From IMG/VR virus record IMGVR_UViG_3300030106_003611, positions 1 through 33,547 of that record: a stretch of DNA of 33,547 bases; one strand, 5' to 3'. Below, in pieces: positions 1 to 7,051 of this stretch. Source of the stretch: a virus. The notes under the pieces are model-generated. The model did not search any database, had not been told where the DNA came from, and worked only from the letters and a program-made list of their open reading frames with translations. The stretch's first letter is position 1; the number at the start of each line of letters is the position of its first letter. The position numbers and the translations under genes are program-made.

Positions 1-45
1 GAAATAACAGAACCTAGTACAATTTGGACGGAAATACCTTCTTAA
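1..45 (+). CDS. 3' end of a structural gene (5' truncated)
   Basis: The first 14 codons read in frame as a short tail ending in ..TIWTEIPS and a TAA at 43-45, 11 bases before the tail fibre ATG. The Trp/Thr-rich ending is common at the C-terminus of phage tail or virion proteins, but only 14 residues are visible, so no product can be assigned. Its position directly upstream of the tail fibre, in the same direction, suggests it is the preceding structural gene of the late block. The alternative is a chance open frame. Confidence 0.45.
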   Translation, partial: EITEPSTIWTEIPS

Positions 46-56
46 TAGGATAAAAA

Positions 57-1097
57 ATGGCAAGTACATATTCGGATAGATTACGGTTAGAACTCATAGG
101 CTCAGGCGAACAGTCGGGTACATGGGGTACAACTACAAACGTAAATATAGGCACTCTTATAGAGGAAGCTATAGCAGGACACGCTACAGTGTCTATGTCA
201 GATGCTAATTACACCCTAACAGCCAATAGTGGGGTCAGTGACGAAGCAAGACAAATGATAATTAAACTGACAGGCACATTGTCTGCCTCTAGAAATGTTA
301 TTTGCCCCACTAAAGAAAAATTGTATGTGGTTGATAACGCTACTTCTGGCAGTCAATCTATTGTATTTAAAACATCCTCTGGGTCAGGGGTAACTATTGC
401 TAATGGAGATAAAGTCTTAGTATTTTGTGACGGCACAAATGTAGTTGCGGGGTTAACTAATTTAGGGGCAGCATTAGCACCGGGGGGTGGAGGTACAGGG
501 TTAACAGCTGCAGGTACAAGTGGTAATGTATTGCGGTCTAATGGGTCTGCTTGGGTGTCTGCTGCTATTATACCTACTGGTTCTGTAATGTTATTTTATC
601 AATCTGCGGCCCCCACTGGTTGGACTAAATCTACTAGTCATAACGATAAAGCTCTACGAGTAGTTAGTGGTTCAGGTGGAGGATCAGGTGGTAGTGTAGC
701 ATTTACTACAGCATTTGCTACAAGTAGGGCGGTAACAGTATCTGGTAGTGTGTCTACATCTGTAAGCACAGGAACTACTGGCGGTACAGCTCTGACCATA
801 GAGAATATCCCCGGTCACACTCACTACGTATATACACATGCAGGTGTACAGGCTTCAGAAACTACGGATGGTGCTGGAGGAGGGGATTCTGCTACAAGAG
901 TAAACAGTAAAACTACAGGTGCTACAGGTGGTTCAGGATCAGGTACAGATGGCTCTGAATCTATTTCAAAAGCATCTTCTACAGCACACACGCACAGTAT
1001 ACCTGCGTTATCAGCTACTTCTAGTCTCTCAGCTTCAGGTACAACAAATGTAGGGGTTAATTACATAGACGTAATAATTTGCTCTAAGGATGCCTAA
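57..1097 (+). CDS. Tail fibre / tail collar-domain protein
   Basis: 346 aa. This is probably the distal receptor-binding part of the virion. The N-terminus (SDRLRLELIGSGEQSGTWG, residues 6-24) is of the kind I associate with tail fibres of marine short-tailed phages. Residues about 172-203 (IPTGSVMLFYQSAAPTGW...) match the phage tail collar domain (PF07484 type), in which a G-x-V-x-x-F start is followed by A-P-x-G-W. The C-terminal third is Gly/Ser/Thr-rich with two HTH (His-Thr-His) triplets at 254-256 and 311-313, reminiscent of the metal-binding HxH motifs in the T4 long tail fibre tip and short fibre. An AGGA-type ribosome site lies at about 47-51. The stop overlaps the next start as TAATG. 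The collar call is firm; host receptor and metal binding are inference. Confidence 0.88.
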   Translation: MASTYSDRLRLELIGSGEQSGTWGTTTNVNIGTLIEEAIAGHATVSMSDANYTLTANSGVSDEARQMIIKLTGTLSASRNVICPTKEKLYVVDNATSGSQSIVFKTSSGSGVTIANGDKVLVFCDGTNVVAGLTNLGAALAPGGGGTGLTAAGTSGNVLRSNGSAWVSAAIIPTGSVMLFYQSAAPTGWTKSTSHNDKALRVVSGSGGGSGGSVAFTTAFATSRAVTVSGSVSTSVSTGTTGGTALTIENIPGHTHYVYTHAGVQASETTDGAGGGDSATRVNSKTTGATGGSGSGTDGSESISKASSTAHTHSIPALSATSSLSASGTTNVGVNYIDVIICSKDA

Positions 1098-1396
1098 TGA
1101 AATTACAAGCAGGGTCTTTTTGCCCTTTAATTAAAAAAGATTGCATAGAGTTAAAGTGTGCTTGGTTTACACAATTAAGGGGGCATAACCCTAATACTGG
1201 CGAAGAAATAGATGACTGGGGCTGTGCGGTAGGATGGCTTCCGGTTTTGCTTGTAGAGAACTCTCAGCAGCAAAGAAGTACAGGTGCAGCTGTAGAATCA
1301 TTTAGAAATGAGATGGTTAAGGCTAATGAAAGCAGCCATAAAGTTTTAACAGAAGCAACTAAATTAAGGTTAGTAAAAGACGATGAGGATGTATGA
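1097..1396 (+). CDS. Conserved phage protein with four cysteines
   Basis: 99 aa, function not recognised. Four cysteines (C9, C16, C21, C43) lie in the first half with tryptophans at 23, 41 and 47. That spacing could hold one zinc ion or an iron-sulphur cluster. The second half (VESFRNEM...) is charged and probably helical. The start codon shares its A with the stop of the tail fibre gene (TAATG), and the 3' end overlaps the next ORF by 4 bases. I have the impression of similar short proteins next to marine phage tail fibres, but cannot name a family. It is most likely a real gene because of the tight coupling and full-length open frame. Confidence 0.7.
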   Translation: MKLQAGSFCPLIKKDCIELKCAWFTQLRGHNPNTGEEIDDWGCAVGWLPVLLVENSQQQRSTGAAVESFRNEMVKANESSHKVLTEATKLRLVKDDEDV

Positions 1397-1644
1397 AGTT
1401 TAAATACCCTCTGATATATATAAAATGGGACGATGCCTGTGCAGACAATAGTTGGGTAGATTTAAAAGACCCAGAGCTTAAAGAAGCTGTAGTCATAACA
1501 TTAGGGTTTTTGATAAAAGAAAATAAGAAACATATATTAATTGCCAGCACATATGACGAAGCAAATATGAATTGTAGTATCCAGATACCTAAACACTCTA
1601 TTATTAGTAGGAAGGAGATTACAGTAAATAAAGAGGATGAATAA
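1393..1644 (+). CDS. Hypothetical small protein
   Basis: 83 aa, not recognised. It starts ATG at 1393, overlapping the previous stop by 4 bases (ATGA), and ends in TAATG overlap with the next gene, so it sits inside a translationally coupled run. The sequence is mixed alpha/beta looking, with a Trp-rich start (WDDACADNSW) and a central hydrophobic strand around residues 35-52. No signal peptide or membrane segment is evident. Context is the interval between tail fibre and lysis genes, where phages often keep small accessory genes. Confidence 0.6.
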   Translation: MKFKYPLIYIKWDDACADNSWVDLKDPELKEAVVITLGFLIKENKKHILIASTYDEANMNCSIQIPKHSIISRKEITVNKEDE

Positions 1645-2144
1645 TGCTAGACCCCGCAACTATTGGATTAGCTATAGCAGGTGTAAGAACAACTGCAGAG
1701 TTAGTAAAGAAGGGTATAGCTGCTGCTAAAGATGTTAATGAAGTAACGCAAGATTTAGGTAAACTTTTTGACCATACAGACACTTTATCTAAAGCTAAAA
1801 AAGAGGTTAAGTCTGGCAAGAACAAATCGTTATCTCAACAGGCAATGGATATTGTTGTAGCTGAAGAGAACGCAAAGAAGCAAATAGAAGATATAAAACA
1901 AAAACTCTACTGGGGGCCATACCCCAATGGTGCAAATATTTATAAAAAGTTTTTAGCTACTCGAAGTCAAATGATTAGGGAGCAGAAACTTGAGCGAGAA
2001 AAAGAGATAGCTAGAAAGAAACAACGTATTGATAATATTATATATTATGGTACTGTTATAGCTATATTGGGGTTTGGTGGTTTTATGATATGGTTTATAG
2101 TGGATATGGCTATAGGAATGGGACAACGAGCAGGTAAGTGGTGA
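1644..2144 (+). CDS. Phage membrane protein, helical, one C-terminal TM
   Basis: 166 aa. Residues 1-35 form an Ala/Ile-rich amphipathic stretch, followed by a charged helical region (about 60-130, rich in Lys/Glu) and a strong hydrophobic segment at about 134-157 (IIYYGTVIAILGFGGFMIWF), consistent with a single transmembrane helix. The short tail after it ends RAGKW. No enzymatic motif is seen. It is encoded immediately before the EF-hand membrane protein and upstream of the holin, so a role in lysis or in envelope remodelling is possible but unproven. Its stop (2142-2144) overlaps the GTG start(s) of the next gene. Confidence 0.7.
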   Translation: MLDPATIGLAIAGVRTTAELVKKGIAAAKDVNEVTQDLGKLFDHTDTLSKAKKEVKSGKNKSLSQQAMDIVVAEENAKKQIEDIKQKLYWGPYPNGANIYKKFLATRSQMIREQKLEREKEIARKKQRIDNIIYYGTVIAILGFGGFMIWFIVDMAIGMGQRAGKW

Positions 2145-2512
2145 GTATATTTAAATATGGGATTGAGGAATTGACGCAGAAAAAATTTGAACCTGATAGC
2201 AGGTACGCAAAACATGATCTTGATGGCGATGGCGTTGTTTCAGATGAAGAGCTAAAACGAGAAGAGCGTATGATCCGTATAGAAAACTCTGATCGTATGG
2301 CGGATCAACAACGTAGAATGGTCTGGGTTTCGTTACTATCGGTGTGTGCTGGTGTAGTTGTAATACTAACCCCAATAGTTTCTGAATCTAGATTAAATAT
2401 TATTATTCCGTTTTTGCAAGTTTGGAGCATTACCAACTTAGGTATAGTAGCTACATTTATGGCTGCATCAGCATGGAGTAAACGAAATGGCAGTGAAAAA
2501 GAAAAAAACTAA
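2138..2512 (+). CDS. Transmembrane EF-hand protein
   Basis: 124 aa, starting at GTG 2138 or the adjacent GTG 2141. A complete canonical EF-hand loop lies at residues 27-38: Asp at positions 1, 3 and 5, Gly at 6, Val at 8, Ser at 9 and Glu at 12 of the loop (DLDGDGVVSDEE). After a basic and acidic helix come two hydrophobic segments, about 61-80 and 87-111, predicted to span the membrane. The loop would bind calcium if folded. A single EF-hand attached to a two-TM hairpin, encoded two genes before small basic proteins and the holin, suggests a cytoplasmic-face calcium-binding membrane protein made late in infection. The biological role is unknown to me. The EF-hand call is strong; lysis involvement is inference. 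Confidence 0.8.
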   Translation: MVSIFKYGIEELTQKKFEPDSRYAKHDLDGDGVVSDEELKREERMIRIENSDRMADQQRRMVWVSLLSVCAGVVVILTPIVSESRLNIIIPFLQVWSITNLGIVATFMAASAWSKRNGSEKEKN

Positions 2513-2681
2513 AAGTAGAGTAAACGAGGCTGGTAATTATACTAAGCCAACTATGCGAAAGCGTTTATTTAATCGTATAAAAGCTGGATCAAAAGGTGGG
2601 AAACCGGGCCAATGGAGTGCTCGCAAAGCCCAAATGCTTGCCTCAGCCTATAAAAAAGCAGGTGGCGGATACACATCATGA
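2487..2681 (+). CDS. Small very basic conserved phage protein
   Basis: 64 aa, dominated by Lys, Arg, Gly and Ala (starts MAVKKKKTKSRVNE; middle KAGSKGGKPGQWSARKAQ; ends GGGYTS). It has the look of a nucleic-acid-binding or ribosomal-protein-like peptide. I recall near-identical small proteins in many marine phage and virome contigs, where the function is unknown. It starts within the 3' end of the EF-hand gene (26-base overlap), with GGAGTAAACGA preceding the ATG. It overlaps the next basic protein by ATGA. Its role could be DNA compaction or virion packaging, but nothing in the sequence proves it. Confidence 0.72.
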   Translation: MAVKKKKTKSRVNEAGNYTKPTMRKRLFNRIKAGSKGGKPGQWSARKAQMLASAYKKAGGGYTS

Positions 2682-2923
2682 CGTTAAAGAAGTCACAAAG
2701 GTCATTAAAGTCTTGGACTAAACAAAAGTGGAGGACTTCAGATGGTAAAAAGTCTAAGGGTAAAAAACGGTATTTGCCAGATGCAGCTTGGAAAAGTCTA
2801 ACTCCTGCGGAGAAAGCAGCTACTAACAGAGCAAAAGCCAAAGGCAACAAAAAAGGCAAACAATTTGTTAAACAACCTAAAAATATTGCTAAAAAAGTTA
2901 GGAAATATAGGAGAACAGCATAA
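2678..2923 (+). CDS. Basic phage protein, DUF5872-like
   Basis: 81 aa, strongly basic. Features in order: LKSWTKQKWRTSDGKKS (about 9-25), KRYLPDAAWKSLTPAEKAAT (about 30-49), then KGKQFVKQPKNIAKK near the C-terminus. This pattern matches my memory of the DUF5872 family of small phage and viral proteins, whose function is unknown; the family assignment is from memory and needs a profile search. It is coupled to the previous gene by ATGA and to the holin by TAATG. Being paired with another very basic protein hints at a nucleic-acid-related role. Confidence 0.68.
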   Translation: MTLKKSQRSLKSWTKQKWRTSDGKKSKGKKRYLPDAAWKSLTPAEKAATNRAKAKGNKKGKQFVKQPKNIAKKVRKYRRTA

Positions 2924-3306
2924 TGTGGCAAAGTTTAATTAATCCAATAGCCTCTGTAGTAGGAAGTTTTGTTGAGTCTAGAGTAGAGAAACAACGGGGC
3001 AAGACTAAAGTTGCTGTGGCTAAAGCAGAGGCTGAGGCAGAAGTCTATAAACAAACGTCTTTGCAGGAGGGCAATTGGGACAAGATTATGGCTGAAGGTA
3101 GTCGGCAGTCCCTTAAAGATGAGTGGCTTACTATTTTATTTTCTGTTCCTTTGATTCTTGCTTTTATTCCCGGAGCAGAGGGTATTGTTGAGAGTGGTTT
3201 TAGACAATTAGAAATGATGCCTACTTGGTATCAGTACAGTCTAGGTGTAATTGTAGCTGCCTCATTTGGTGTGAGAAGTGCAACTAAATTTTTTGGTAAA
3301 CGATGA
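2923..3306 (+). CDS. Holin (3-TM / gene-transfer-release type)
   Basis: 127 aa. The N-terminal 65 residues are an amphipathic Ala/Lys/Glu helix. Then come KDEWLTILFSVPLILAFIPG (about 66-85, hydrophobic), GFRQLEMMPTWYQ (about 93-106) and a second hydrophobic helix (YSLGVIVAASFGVRS, about 107-121). This architecture and the D-E-W and M-P-x-W-Y-Q motifs match the holin family known from gene transfer agents and many marine phages (PF11351-type). Holins permeabilise the inner membrane so that the endolysin reaches peptidoglycan. An M15 endolysin three genes downstream fits this. TAATG start coupling, ATGA at the end. Confidence 0.82.
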   Translation: MWQSLINPIASVVGSFVESRVEKQRGKTKVAVAKAEAEAEVYKQTSLQEGNWDKIMAEGSRQSLKDEWLTILFSVPLILAFIPGAEGIVESGFRQLEMMPTWYQYSLGVIVAASFGVRSATKFFGKR

Positions 3307-3521
3307 AAAAGAAAATACACGTAAATCAACACGTAATTCGTAGTAACTATAAAACAGGGGAAAGAAAACCTTGTCTTACAGTTAAAACGTATAAAACTAA
3401 TACCTACGCAAATGCAGTAGAAATTAAAGGGGCATCTAAAGTTATATACAGTCCTGATAAACCTTTACCGTGTGGGGCTAGGGTATGGATAGAAACTGAT
3501 GCTGAAGTTGTGACATTATGA
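3303..3521 (+). CDS. Hypothetical small protein
   Basis: 72 aa, unrecognised. Short beta-rich looking sequence, basic N-terminal half (MKKKIHVNQHVIRSNYK), ending in a WIETDAEVVTL strand. No signal peptide or TM. It is held between holin and a single-TM protein by 4-base ATGA overlaps on both sides, which argues it is translated. Its position within the lysis cassette is the only clue to function. Confidence 0.6.
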   Translation: MKKKIHVNQHVIRSNYKTGERKPCLTVKTYKTNTYANAVEIKGASKVIYSPDKPLPCGARVWIETDAEVVTL

Positions 3522-3931
3522 GTAGACAAATATTTGCTATTGGTATTTTAGCCATAATAATTACTCTTACTAGTTTTCTAGTTAACATAAAGGTAGAAGC
3601 AGATAAAGATATTAAGAATGAGTATTGTCAAGTTAGAGTCCAATTAGCTATGCATATATTTGATAGTATAAAAAGCGGATTACCCCTAGACCGTATAAAT
3701 GCAGCTTGGGGGACTCCTCCTATAAATGAAGCACATTCTAAGAGTAGAAATGCATGGTGGGAAAAATTAAAGTTAGAAGTAGATACATTAATGAAAGAAG
3801 GTAAACTATCCATACGTATCCAAGACATAGTAGCAGAGAGGTGTAAGGATATTCCAGTAGAACAATGTTGTTTAATAATGACTTATTACAAAAAAGATGG
3901 GAGGGTAATACTAGATGCAGTTGACACCTAA
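3518..3931 (+). CDS. Single-TM protein in lysis cassette
   Basis: 137 aa. An N-terminal hydrophobic helix (about residues 5-23) gives the layout of an N-in/C-out inner membrane protein or signal anchor. The following domain has cysteines (about C37, C109, C116, C117) and mixed helices. The gene sits directly before the endolysin and overlaps it by 17 bases, the place where phages often put an i-spanin (Rz-like). However, no lipoprotein partner and no long coiled coil typical of Rz can be seen, so a spanin role is only a possibility. ATGA overlap with the previous gene. Confidence 0.6.
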   Translation: MSRQIFAIGILAIIITLTSFLVNIKVEADKDIKNEYCQVRVQLAMHIFDSIKSGLPLDRINAAWGTPPINEAHSKSRNAWWEKLKLEVDTLMKEGKLSIRIQDIVAERCKDIPVEQCCLIMTYYKKDGRVILDAVDT

Positions 3932-4349
3932 TTTTACTTTAGAGGAACTTACAGCGTCAGGTACAGCTGCTAGGTTAGGTATAGATAATACCCCCAATGC
4001 TATAGAAATAAGTAATCTAAGACGGTTGGCTTATATGCTACAAGAATTACGGAATATGTTTGATGCTCCTATTTTTATTAACTCTGGGTTCAGAAATAAA
4101 GAGCTTAATCGTGCTTTGGGGTCAAAAGATAGCTCGCAGCATATGAAAGGTTGTGCGAGTGATATACGTGTATCAGGATACACTCCTAGAGAAGCTGTTA
4201 GAAAGATAGTAGATTCAGGTATAAGTTACGATCAGGTAATCTGTGAGTATGATAGTTGGGTGCATATATCTGTACCTAATGAGGCTGGTAAAGAACCTAG
4301 AAAAAATGCGTTGACTATTGATAAAGATGGAGTAAGGCTTTTTGCATGA
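3915..4349 (+). CDS. Endolysin, M15-family D-Ala-D-Ala carboxypeptidase-like
   Basis: 144 aa, a full-length single-domain Peptidase_M15_3-type enzyme, expected to cut peptide bonds in peptidoglycan. It begins LTPNFTLEELTASGTAARLGI, continues with SGFRNKELNRALG (57-69), and carries the zinc ligands H76 and D83 (S-Q-H-M-K-G-x-x-x-D) and H117 (W-V-H-I-S). No signal peptide, so it depends on the holin upstream. It has a good ribosome site (GGGAGG, about 3900-3905), 9 bases before the ATG, within the 3' end of the preceding gene. The assignment is strong. Confidence 0.92.
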   Translation: MQLTPNFTLEELTASGTAARLGIDNTPNAIEISNLRRLAYMLQELRNMFDAPIFINSGFRNKELNRALGSKDSSQHMKGCASDIRVSGYTPREAVRKIVDSGISYDQVICEYDSWVHISVPNEAGKEPRKNALTIDKDGVRLFA

Positions 4350-4527
4350 GTGGCAAGTATACTTAGATAAATTTGGAGTGTGGCGAATCGTGCATGTAGA
4401 TGATAATTGGAAGATACCTAATGGGACTAGAGTCAAAGAATTTAAAACAAGACAGCAAGCAAGAAAATTTACCAACAACCCCCCTGACGGAATGTTGTGG
4501 CAGCAGACTGACGAGCGAAACAGGTGA
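4342..4527 (+). CDS. Hypothetical small protein, TTG start
   Basis: 61 aa, read from TTG 4342, which overlaps the endolysin end by 8 bases. GGAGTAAGG at about 4329-4337 is a plausible ribosome site. The first residues (M)HEWQVYLDKFGVWRIVHVDD are beta-like, followed by a KEFKTRQQARKFTNN helix. There is no in-frame ATG near the start, so TTG is the only sensible choice. Function not recognised. A second frame (4400-4582) overlaps it completely but has poorer protein character. Confidence 0.55.
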   Translation: MHEWQVYLDKFGVWRIVHVDDNWKIPNGTRVKEFKTRQQARKFTNNPPDGMLWQQTDERNR

Positions 4528-4559
4528 ATGTTGTGGGATGTTAAAGGATCAAGATAACG

Positions 4560-6764
4560 ATGCTACAGAAACTACAATTTAGACCGGGAGTTAATAGAGA
4601 GGTATCTAACTACTCTAATGAAGGTGGTTGGTACAAATCGGATAAAATACGTTTTAAAGCAGGATTCCCTGAACAGATAGGCGGGTGGACTAGAGTATCG
4701 GCTAATCAATATGCAGGTATAGCTCGTAATCTTATAAATTGGGTGGCTCTTGATGGAGATAACTTAACGGGTGTAGGCACTAACGAAAAGTATTATATAG
4801 AAGAAGGTGGTACATTTAGTGACATTACTCCTGTACGGGCAACTAATTCAAACACTACTACATTTTCTGCGACCAATGGATCAGCTGTAATAACGGCTAC
4901 GGATAGTGCAGGACATGGAGCAAGTGTAGGAGATTATGTAACCATATCTAGTGCTGTCAGTCTTGGTGGACTTATAACGGCTGCTGTATTAAATACTGAG
5001 CATGAGATCACGGCTATATTAAGTTCTACTGTCTATACTTTTACTGCTAGTGCTACAGCTAACGCTTCGGATTCTGGAAATGGCGGTTCTGCTACAGATG
5101 CAGATTATCAATTAAATACAGGGCCAGAGTCTTTTAGTTACGCAGCAGGGTGGGGTTCTGGTACATGGCCTGATTATGTAGATGTAACTCTAGGCACAGA
5201 CCCCTTTAATGTAACAGCGGGTAGTGCTACGGTCACTGTCACCCACAGTACACATAATTTAGATACAGGAGATTACATATACATAAACTCTATAGGCACT
5301 TCTTTTAATCTTAGTGGCACAGATGGAAGAACTGGTTTCGCTTGTACAGATGTTATGCTCACAGCTTTCCAAATTACTAAACTAGACGCTAACTCATACA
5401 CGATATCTTTGGTAATAAATGGAGTCACCTACGATCCTGATAGCTCTGATTCATCTGCGGGAGGCACAGTGTCTATCCGCAAAGAAAATACAACTACTTC
5501 TACATGGGGAACTACAGGGGTTGCTGATCTTGCTTCACAGCTACGTATATGGTCTCACGACACGTTTGGAGAAGATTTGGTATTTAATGTGTACCAAGGG
5601 GGCGTTTATTACTGGGATAAATCAGCGGGCGTAAGCACCAGAGGGGTAGCTCTAAGTGCTCGTACTAGTAGTGCGACAGGTTTTGATGCAGCTTACATAC
5701 CCCGTACAGCTACTTCTGTTTTAGTAGCCGATCAATCAAGACACGTTGTATGTCTAGGTACAGATAGATTTGGTGGGGCTAGTGGGGCATTTGATGCTCT
5801 ACAGATTAGATGGTCAGCATCTGAAGACGAAGCCATGTGGGTTCCACGAACTGATAATACAGCAGGTGATTATAGATTAGATAGAGGTAGTCAAATAGTT
5901 ACTGCTATACAAACTCGACAAGAAATACTTATATTTACAGATTCAGCTATATATTCAATGCAGTTTGTTGGCTTACCCTATGTTTTCACATTTAATTTAA
6001 TAGCTGACAATATATCTATTATATCCCCTAACTCAGTTCTTACTGCAAATAACTTGGTTTTTTGGATGGGCAATGATAAATTCTATGTATACGATGGACA
6101 GGTTAGAGCTTTACCGTCTACACTACGATCTTATGTATATGATGGTATGAATGTCGATCAAAAGTTTCAGATTTTTGCAGGAGGAAATGAAGGGTTTAAT
6201 GAGGTCTGGTGGTTTTACTGCTCAAGTGGTTCTAATAGTGTAGATTCCTACGTCATATATAACTATCTTGAAAACCTATGGTATTTTGGCACTATGGCAA
6301 GAAGTGCTTGGCTTGACAGCGGATCGAAAAGTAACCCAATAGCAGCAGATTATAATAGCAGACTTTTATACCATGAAAGCGGTATTGACGATTTGTCCGG
6401 TACTTCAGCCGCATCTATTAGTTCTTATATAGAATCATCGGATTTTGATATAGGAGATGGGGAGCGTTTTGGATTTGTTTGGCGTATAATACCTGATTTA
6501 GCATTTACTGGGTCTACAGCTACAACCCCAGATGTATCTTTGACATTAACACCCCGCAATTTTTCGGGTGCATCCTATACCACAGAAACCGCTAAATCGG
6601 TTACTGCAAGTGCATTATCACCTACCGAGTTATACACAGACGTTGTAAATGTGCGGGCTAGAGGTAGGCAGATGAAATTTAGAGTTGATGGAAGTTCCTC
6701 TATTGGGACTAAGTGGCAATTAGGAACACCACGCATGGATATTAGAACAGACGGGAAACGATAA
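4560..6764 (+). CDS. Tail hub / head-tail stabilisation protein (P22 gp10-like)
   Basis: 734 aa. The N-terminus (KLQFRPGVNREVSNYSNEGG) and the long beta-rich body with repeated aromatic turns resemble phage tail hub/stabilisation proteins that sit between portal and tail tip (P22 gp10 type); this is similarity of style, not a proven match. Two related inserted beta domains lie at about 98-180 and 212-306; both contain GSA-x-(I/V)-T-(A/V)-T and a GDY-(I/V)-x-I motif. The core resumes at WGTTGVADLASQLRIWSHD (316-334) and FGEDLVFNVYQGG, and includes TAIQTRQEILIFTDSAIY (448-465), a repeat-like propeller strand pattern. AAAGGA lies 11 bases before the ATG. TAATG overlap downstream. The virion role is likely; the exact position in the tail is inference. 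Confidence 0.65.
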   Translation: MLQKLQFRPGVNREVSNYSNEGGWYKSDKIRFKAGFPEQIGGWTRVSANQYAGIARNLINWVALDGDNLTGVGTNEKYYIEEGGTFSDITPVRATNSNTTTFSATNGSAVITATDSAGHGASVGDYVTISSAVSLGGLITAAVLNTEHEITAILSSTVYTFTASATANASDSGNGGSATDADYQLNTGPESFSYAAGWGSGTWPDYVDVTLGTDPFNVTAGSATVTVTHSTHNLDTGDYIYINSIGTSFNLSGTDGRTGFACTDVMLTAFQITKLDANSYTISLVINGVTYDPDSSDSSAGGTVSIRKENTTTSTWGTTGVADLASQLRIWSHDTFGEDLVFNVYQGGVYYWDKSAGVSTRGVALSARTSSATGFDAAYIPRTATSVLVADQSRHVVCLGTDRFGGASGAFDALQIRWSASEDEAMWVPRTDNTAGDYRLDRGSQIVTAIQTRQEILIFTDSAIYSMQFVGLPYVFTFNLIADNISIISPNSVLTANNLVFWMGNDKFYVYDGQVRALPSTLRSYVYDGMNVDQKFQIFAGGNEGFNEVWWFYCSSGSNSVDSYVIYNYLENLWYFGTMARSAWLDSGSKSNPIAADYNSRLLYHESGIDDLSGTSAASISSYIESSDFDIGDGERFGFVWRIIPDLAFTGSTATTPDVSLTLTPRNFSGASYTTETAKSVTASALSPTELYTDVVNVRARGRQMKFRVDGSSSIGTKWQLGTPRMDIRTDGKR

Positions 6765-7051
6765 TGGCGATACCAATACTACCTACACCACCAATGCAGT
6801 ATGAAAGAAGGTATTTGGACGAGCTTAATCGTGTGCTCAGATTATTTTTTACTCGTTATGACACTCCAGAAGTATTCCAAACCGCAAGATTGCAAATACT
6901 TGACAACGATGGTGGGGTAATTATAGATACAGAATTTGACACAGCAACATCAAAAACACATATAATATTGAGTAATTTACCAACTTCAGCTTCTGGTTTG
7001 GCAGTAGGAACCGTTTATAATGACAGTGGAACTTTGAAAGTAGCGACATGA
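6764..7051 (+). CDS. Conserved hypothetical virion-region protein
   Basis: 95 aa. It begins with a proline-rich segment (PILPTPPMQYERRYLDELNRV, residues 4-24) followed by a helix ending LRLFFTRYDTPEVFQT. The second half is beta-like and ends GTLKVAT. I associate this layout with short proteins next to the tail hub gene in marine podovirus contigs; no function is known to me. TAATG coupling at the front and ATGA at the back make co-translation with the neighbouring structural genes likely. Confidence 0.68.
   Translation: MAIPILPTPPMQYERRYLDELNRVLRLFFTRYDTPEVFQTARLQILDNDGGVIIDTEFDTATSKTHIILSNLPTSASGLAVGTVYNDSGTLKVAT

Noticed and set aside
4400-4582. A second plus-strand frame (60 aa) overlapping the TTG-started gene
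   Set aside because: It lies inside two better genes, has a Thr/Gln/Cys-rich tail that looks like translated noise, and no ribosome site decides for it.
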